The notes under the pieces are model-generated. The model was not told the origin of the DNA and did no database searches. It saw only the letters and a program-made list of their open reading frames with translations. Below are positions 57,329 through 64,000 of a stretch of 64,000 nucleotides of DNA, piece by piece. The first letter of the stretch is position 1, and each line of letters begins with the position of its first letter. Origin of the DNA: Synaphobranchus kaupii (Eukaryota; Chordata; Actinopteri; Anguilliformes; Synaphobranchidae); assembly GCA_029718625.1 (NCBI GenBank), contig CM056395.1, positions 22,724,480-22,788,479 on the forward strand, read 5' to 3'. Made by a program: the position numbers and the translations under genes.

Positions 57329-57330
57329 AC
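57015..57330. repeat. (CA)n-rich region with a duplicated flank
   Basis: CA tracts near 57045-57080, 57139-57225 and 57295-57330. The block AACCACTACACAGCACTTAG with TAACATGTGAGAATATTTA (57095-57135) recurs as AACCACTACACAGCCCTTAG with CAACATGTGAAAATATTTA (57250-57290). This is a tandem duplication of about 155 bp. Confidence 0.93.
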
Positions 57331-59095
57331 ATTATAAGCACTATGGTATCATCCTTCATGTTTCTCCATGACTAAATGATAACCATCAGGAAACGTTGCC
57401 AGTACGTTTGCATGCAACATGCCAGGAATGTTCCACTGTGAATTGGACTGGGGAACAATAAATGTTCTAAGACTGTTTGGGGGACATTCTATTCATATTA
57501 CAATGACATTGTAAGTGTAATGTTTCCCAGCATTATTGAAACATTTTCCATTAGCTTGATTTTCCTTCTTTCTGAGCAGAGCTGACTGGTACCTGAAGAA
57601 CGGCGCGGGGACATAATAAATTCAATCAACCTTTCTTCCCCAGCTCCAGAAAAGAATAAAATTAATGATAAATCAAAGACATTTTCATCATTGCTGGTCA
57701 GTGAAGCCCCAAGCTATTGATTTTACCCTGCTCCCCATATCACTCGAGCATGTGTGCATAGAATGAAAAGCTTACGCACACACCATACCCTGGATTCAAT
57801 CACATTAGTCTTTACTTTTCACTCATGAGGAAATGCAAGAGTCTTTTTTTGTTTTTGTTCTTTTCTTCACAAATGCAGTTTGGCTAATTTCTTGATCACC
57901 CAACGTTAAATCACCAACACATGTTTGTGAGGAAAACACAATGAATGTTTGCATTTGTTTATCTGTGGATCAATGTTAAAAGTGAATGCTGATTGAATTC
58001 AGTCCTATGAACGTGAAAGCTTTGTGCAGCTGCGTGAGAGTGGTGGGAACGTTTACTGGGTCACTATGCCATCATTTAATCTCGAGCAACGGCAGTTTAT
58101 TTGCAAAGAGGAGAGATGGGATGGATAGTACGTAAATACTTGAATGAAAAACATTGAGCAGTAGAGATAATATTACATTCTGCATCTTGGTTTTAAGCTT
58201 GCTTTTATCTCTGCTTTCAACAGTTGTTAGCATAGCCTGTTTATTTCAGGGATAGTGCCAACCTCAGATTATAAGTACCCCTCAGTGTCACCACAAAACT
58301 AACCGTTAATAACCGCTACATGTTGTTATATTTAAAGCGATGGTTTGTGGCTGTCTTCGTTCAGATAATTACTTGAGGTAATTACCTTGCTAACCAGAGA
58401 ACTAAAGCGTGTGCAGATTTTCACAAGATGCGCCGTAATTCACGGTTTCTAGTGCCTTTCTAATGCCCCATTTGAATGATGTGGTTAATCAGCATACATT
58501 CTATACTGTGGCTCATAAAACCTGTTTATGTGTGGGTGTTGCGTACTTCCTTTTAAAAGGCTGCTATGTAACATACACTGTGGTATCCCTGAATGCTCAC
58601 ATGCAGGTTTTTGTGGTAAAACAGCTGATACTGGTTGAGTTTATGTGTACTATACAGTATGTACTATCAGTGCTCCACAGCTCTGAGAAACACACGTAAT
58701 AATGGCTCACTTTCAATCTGGGGATCTCAATGTATGGGCCTGCTCTCCAAACAAACCCTGAGACTAGACGGCACAATCTGGAGTCTGAAAAGTATACGAT
58801 GTGGGGTTCAGACGAATGTTGTCAGGGGATACCATTTTCTATCATTCGATTGTTTATCAGGGCCACTAGTCCTGGGCAACTCAATCAATCGATAATCTGA
58901 CACAATCAATCAACCAATCAATGTTTTCAATCAATCTATACGTATGTAGGTCATCAAACAGTCATTCACAATTACATTTTTCAGAGGGAATCAAAAACCT
59001 AAAAAAAAGCCCATTTTGAGCTTTTTTGATGTGGAAAAAAAAAAACTTAGAAAACTATTCCCTGAACGTTGAGTGGAGAACATGTTTATAAAACG

Positions 59096-59215
59096 GGTTA
59101 AGTGCCTCACTCAGGGGGCTGAACAGACTGTGCCCCTGCTGCCGGCTCCGAACCTGCAATCCCCTGGTCCCCAAAGCAGTTCCCTGACCACTGTGCCCAT
59201 CTGCCACACGCTGCC
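59096..59215 (-). mobile_element. Degenerate tRNA-type SINE fragment
   Basis: Read on the minus strand it gives GGGCACAGTGGTCAGGGAAC, then GGGGATTGCAGGTTCGGAGC (box B-like) and CCCCTGAGTGAGGCACTTA. The last part corresponds to CCCTTGAGCAAGGTACTTAA in the better-preserved SINE at 17854-18063. The tail is missing. Confidence 0.6.
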
Positions 59216-59621
59216 GTTCTGTCCTCTGTGAAAACACAAAAAATAACACATCAGCTGCACCTCACCCACAGGCCGGCCGAACGAACGGCTAAAATCTGAC
59301 ACACTGTGGATTTTACGTTCTGACCTCGATCATTTCAGGCTTAGGTTTTTTTTTTAAAGCACGTGGCATCAACATCACGTCGATGTGCTCTGATCGAATC
59401 AAAGGGGGGAAATTATTTGCATGAGTAAACACTATTAGTACATAGCACTAGTTTAATCGTGTGAACCTGATGCCGGAAATGATAACAAATAGGTTCAAAG
59501 GTGTTGAAAGGTGAAAAGGACACAATCCAATATGATGAGACTCTGTAAAATGACGCTGTAATTGATATTATATACTTCATTTTAAAAAGAGGACTAATAA
59601 AAAAAAATAAAGGAATGACTT

Positions 59622-60410
59622 TTAGAATAGAATAGAATAGAATAACTTTTATTTTCCTGTTAGGGAACTTCAGTTGTAGCCACCAGCAACAACAAAAAAG
59701 ACAGACACACAACACACAAACAAACATATCAAATAAATACATTCAATAGAATCATTGCATTAATCAAACTAATTAAGTGAATTAAAGTGAAATACAGCCA
59801 AAGGTCATGATTAAAAATAGCCCCCCGCAGTCCCGAGAAGTCAAATGTCATCAAGCAGTCCAACACACAAACTCCGCCTCCACGACTTTCCTCCATAGGC
59901 TACACGCAGTGTCGTGGTCTCTGTCCACTGTCGAAACGGAGCTCAGCCTTCCCAGTCGCCGCCTCACTCCTCCCCCGCATTATCTTCTCCTTCCCTTCCC
60001 TGGTGGCCTTTTGAAGATTGCCTGCAGTCCTCGATCAGTCCCGACATCTTCAACTCCGGTGAAGAGCGATGGTAAACTTTGTGGCTGCAGATCCAACGGA
60101 CATTCCCGAGCATATGTTGTGAATGTGTCTCCATGGTGACGACCACAGACAAAATGATCCCGACTAGACAATTCGTCAATATTATCAAAATGAGCAGCAG
60201 GAGTGCCCTGAACAATCTCCAGCCCACTTCCCCGTACCACAACAGACACACAGCGCATGCAAAAGACAAAAGCCAGACACAACAAAACACATTCAAATTA
60301 ACAAACACGAACACAAGAGCTTTTATAACAGTGCCTGGTGAAGAGATGAAAGCAACATGGCAGCACTGCACTCTGGGACACGTGCTGTGGACAGCTGGGA
60401 GGTCCGTCTG
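59622..60410 (-). mobile_element. Possible retroposon ending in an (ATTCT)n tail
   Basis: On the minus strand this segment ends with AGGAAAATAAAAGTTATTCT followed by three more ATTCT units. An A-rich end followed by a short pentamer run is a typical 3' end of fish non-LTR elements. Upstream are frames of about 100 residues with no recognisable endonuclease or reverse transcriptase motif. The 5' limit is a guess, set just before the SINE at 60421. Confidence 0.35.
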
Positions 60411-60420
60411 ACTAAGGCCA

Positions 60421-60600
60421 CGCCTGGAAGCACAGTGGTGAGGGAACTGTAAGGTTGCGGTTTTGATTCACAGCCCGGGGGCACTGCCGTTGTAACCTTC
60501 GACAAAATGCTTCAGGAAATACCAGCAGTATGAATGTAAGCTGGGTAAGTTGTTATGGATATCATTGTCTGCCAAATTCTGAAATTCTAATGTAACAGCG
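60421..60600 (+). mobile_element. Degenerate copy of the 17854-18063 SINE family
   Basis: The order of conserved blocks matches the intact copy: CAGTGGTGAGGGAACTG, AAGGTTGCGGTTTTGATTC (box B with substitutions), GGCACTGCCGTTGTAACCTT, CAAAATGCTTCAGG, GCTGGGTAAGTTGTTATGGA and CATTGTCTGCCAAATTCTG. The tail core corresponding to GTCGCTCTGGATAAGAGCGTC is heavily mutated. It is an old insertion. Confidence 0.65.
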
Positions 60601-63600
60601 TGATTCGAATGCATTCTAAGCAACTGCAACATGTTCTCCGTTTCCATAGCATACCATTGTGTCAGATTCTTTTTTTTCCTCCCCATTTCCTCAGAGGTCT
60701 GAGGAACTTGGCCGGAGCTGTGGGCTTGTCTCATGGCTGCATTGTCCTCTGCCAATTTGGAAGCACACACTGGCACTTGAATCTTCTGAAAAATGGTCAT
60801 TCAGCAGCAGATATTATCTGAACCGCTACAAGAGTGAGCGGACCTGCCAATGAGAATGCCACTGGGTCAGCTTCCCTGTCCCACTTACAAGTAGAAGTAA
60901 ATGTACATATGTGCCTGCTTGATGAGGCATGTAACACGCACTTATATATGAGACAACAACACATACTTACATATGTGACAACTTGTCCTGACATCAATTT
61001 ATACAACATTGCATAACAGACAATACAATTACCAACATAGCAATATAGATTCATACATTATTAATATACATTTAATAGTTGTCAGACTTGAAGTTATTTT
61101 TTTGCCTCCTGAATTTGATAGAGAAAAAAAAACAAAAAAAAACATCTCAATCCAAACCAAAATGGGGAATTGCATTTTAAACGCTTTCCCAGAAATAATT
61201 TATTTTGGGCCACGTAACCGCATATGTGGCAGCGGGTGGTCTACTGCGGTTTCCCTCTTTTCTCCTGCCCAGAGAGAATATCAGTTTCTAAATTTAGGGA
61301 AGGCTCATCTTGTGCTGTGACAAAACTGCTTTTGTTTATTTTTGCTGGTTTCAGGCGATAGTGGGAACAGTGTGCCTGGTGCCTTCTTTCTAAAAATTCC
61401 CATGACCTTATTTTTTTTTTCCCATGCCAAAGTGCATTTCTAAATTTACTGTGGCCCGATTTCCTGTTTCCATGTTTTCATCTTCATATGACAGCCAATG
61501 AGAAAGAAGCCAGATGCTTGACATCACAACGAGTGTGCACAAAGCTGCACTACTGTTATGTTACTGGTCAAGAAAGTCATGAATGGTGCAGAAAATGGAT
61601 GGCCATCATTATTGCATATTTATCTGTATAATAATATTTATAATCATTAGTTACATTAGAGACCCTCTCTATTTTTTTGTAGTATTTAAAATGATTGTGC
61701 TGTACCAACGCCTAAAACGAATGTTGCAAAAAAAAACAAAAAAAACCCACAACGGATCTAGCTTAGATTAAAAAAAAAAAAGCGGAATAGTTTGCCTTAA
61801 GAAGCTAGCCAAAGCAGTGACAAAATAAAACGGCTATCTTATGACATTATGTACAAAAACACATCCTTCTGCTACATCTTTGTGTTCTTTGAGAGCTTGT
61901 TTTGCAGACAGTCTGCACGGTACCTATCCTGTCAGACTGTATGCTTTCTGAGGTAGTTAGGTTCCAATGCTGGAGAGTCTGCTGTGTTTTCAACCGGTGG
62001 CAGAAGCTCCAAGTTTTGTAAAAAACAAAAAAGGATCTTACATTTTCCAGTACATTCCAATCTATTTTGTGTTACTTCTGTCACTGGTGGACAGACTACT
62101 GACTCACTTCACAGAATGTGCTGGAAGGTTCAGAGGCAATACTTTCGTTCAAAAGGCAGAAGAAAGAGACAAATACCTGCCTCTTCAGAACAGATTAAGA
62201 AGGTTTTCTTTCTTTCCAAATACAGTCCTGTTTCCAGTCTGACAAGGATGCAGGCATAACACGACAAGATGAAAAGTTTGAAAGCACACAGTGCAAATGT
62301 TTCCTGTCATTTCCTGTCTAAATTATCATTCAATAAAAGCACATTTTTTGACATCCCCCACCCCTCCGCTACATCCCACAAGACACCATTTCAAACTGGA
62401 AGGTGGCTGTCCTTATAGGGAATCATGTTTGAGTGAATCAAATATGACGGATCTCCCATGAAGAATAAAATATATTGTACAAGATCAAATAAAGTCGGAT
62501 GCTTGTACATTGCACTAGATTTTTTATTGTCCTTTTTTTTTTTTTTTTTTAAAGAATAGGGGTTTAGAAAGAATGACAGAGGGGTACAGAGTGTTATTGG
62601 GTCATCCTTCAATGCTGACAGTTCCAAAGTCCCCCGTGATGCGAAATGTTTATCGTACACGGTCGTACTCCATCACTCTTTGCCAAGAACTTGATTAGTT
62701 GAATCTGTCATTGTTAAACATTGCCATAGACCTTTATCCAGTCCCATTGAATCACTACTGCAAGCTCAGCACACACACACAAAAATGACGAGAAAGTGGA
62801 GTCAACCCAATGTGCCAAAATAATGTATTTTTTGGCATTGGTGAGGGAAAAAAAATCTATTTCCTGTAATCACATTAGCACTAATTAGGTACTAAACAAG
62901 TAAACTGTAGTTAAATATTGTTTATGGCCCAGTTCCGAAGGGGACTGGAAATGCACTTTGTAAACTACCCCCAAAGTAAAACCACACTCGGCCTGGTGTG
63001 CAACGCAGCAGTTTGTGACGGTTTCCATATATAAGTGTAAAAACGTGATGTACTACATTCCTCACTGCGGAGGGATGTAGATATAAAAAAATAAGTTTAA
63101 AAAAAACAGAAAAAGGTAAGGAGGACAAGCCAGTTCGGAATCTATGAGTTAAAAAGAGTAAACTCTAAATTTTGCCCGAAATCAATTCCTGCTTTTCTCT
63201 CAAAAGGAAAATAGATTAAATAGAGAAAAGAATAAATTGTGCTCCACCCCCTGCCTCCTTTTTCTAAGGCCGTCGACCTTTTTTATTTATTTATTTATTT
63301 ATTTCTGAAGAGGTCGCTTGTAAAACATTTTTAAAAGCTATTAAACTCTGGAGACTGTGTCCTGGGTGGCCCAAGATTACGTCGCTTCTTCCGCCGAGCT
63401 TTGTCTCCCGGGGAAGGTGCTAAATTGCGCAGGAGAAGGCATAGCTCCCTCCGATGCCTTTTCCGGTGGCATCTACTGTTGATTACTTCATTGTAATTAC
63501 GTTTCTGCCTGTATAATCAGCCCGTTCTTTATCGCTTTTAGACCAAGCGCCATCAGTCAGCACTCGAGTGCTTTTTAAAAAAAAGCACCAGACACCCTCT

Positions 63601-64000
63601 CAGGAATTTTTCGAGTCGGCGAGAGCAGACTGCATAAAATACGTCGGACGTGATGATGGTGACCTTGCGCTGTTTGTGCAGTTCCAAAACTCTGCTCTTA
63701 AAAAAGGCAGTCAATGCAGCCGTTTGCTGCAAACTGAGCAGTCTCTTAGCAAAAGAGCATGGCAAAATTGTGGCTATACATTCCACTGTGAGGGAAAAAA
63801 TTTGATAAAAACCTAATTGACACATTATGAGAAAGGTTTGCACGAACATTAGACAGCGCTGAGGAATGTATTTTATGTTAACGCATGTCTTATCAAATTA
63901 AAATAAATATTTGCATAGAACTTGACAAGTTATAGCATTTTACCCATGTCTTGTTTGAAATCAATAAAAAATTTGATAGAGGTCACCCAGGACTTGAACA
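60601..64000. other. Intergenic, AT-rich, no gene seen
   Basis: Poly(A) and poly(T) runs and short frames only. The part 63370-63540 is somewhat richer in CpG (CCGCCGAGC, GCGCAGG) but carries no identifiable exon. Confidence 0.45.

Overview
The window looks like vertebrate nuclear DNA, most probably from a ray-finned (teleost) fish. The reasons are intron-containing genes with GT-AG splice sites, abundant dinucleotide and trinucleotide microsatellites, Tc1/mariner and hAT-type DNA transposons with many short non-autonomous relatives, tRNA-derived SINEs of a fish type, and a protocadherin whose protein sequence closely follows human PCDH18. A run of exactly 500 N (51156-51655) shows that this is a scaffolded draft or chromosome assembly. 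I cannot name the species.

Only one protein-coding gene can be supported: a complete pcdh18 (delta-2 protocadherin) on the minus strand, with coding exons at 37249-34766, 34284-34196, 33268-33096 and 31688-31030. The spliced reading frame is 3405 nt and encodes 1134 residues: signal peptide, six cadherin repeats, one membrane helix and a long cytoplasmic tail. As I recall it, human PCDH18 is of almost the same length. Everything else is a gene desert, which fits the isolated position of this gene in other vertebrates (from memory).

Layout. 1-9.7 kb: transposon-rich flank with two inverted copies of one Tc1-like element that carries internal repeats (1-511 and 7554-8651), a 184-bp hAT MITE with a perfect 8-bp target duplication, a long-inverted-repeat MITE, a 737-bp nearly palindromic hAT element with its target duplication, and a further MITE. 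9.7-15.9 kb: unique sequence with an orphan CpG-rich block at about 12.1-12.9 kb. 15.9-18.1 kb: a nearly intact Tc1/mariner element whose transposase has one in-frame stop, followed by two adjacent SINE-like units. 18-30 kb: intergenic sequence with minisatellites, including four 43-bp units that each carry a CCAAT box and a YY1-like site. 30.5-37.8 kb: pcdh18, with a 302-bp MITE in intron 3 and a probable hAT-like repeat beside the exon 2 donor. 38-64 kb: intergenic sequence with microsatellites, MITEs, degenerate SINEs, an assembly gap flanked by duplicated contig ends, a second orphan CpG-rich block (about 56.0-56.5 kb), and several segments that look like candidate regulatory elements.

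No new multi-gene system was found. The points most worth checking are the orphan CpG blocks, the CCAAT/YY1 tandem array, the nearly intact transposase, the false duplication at the gap, and transposon insertions close to pcdh18 splice sites.
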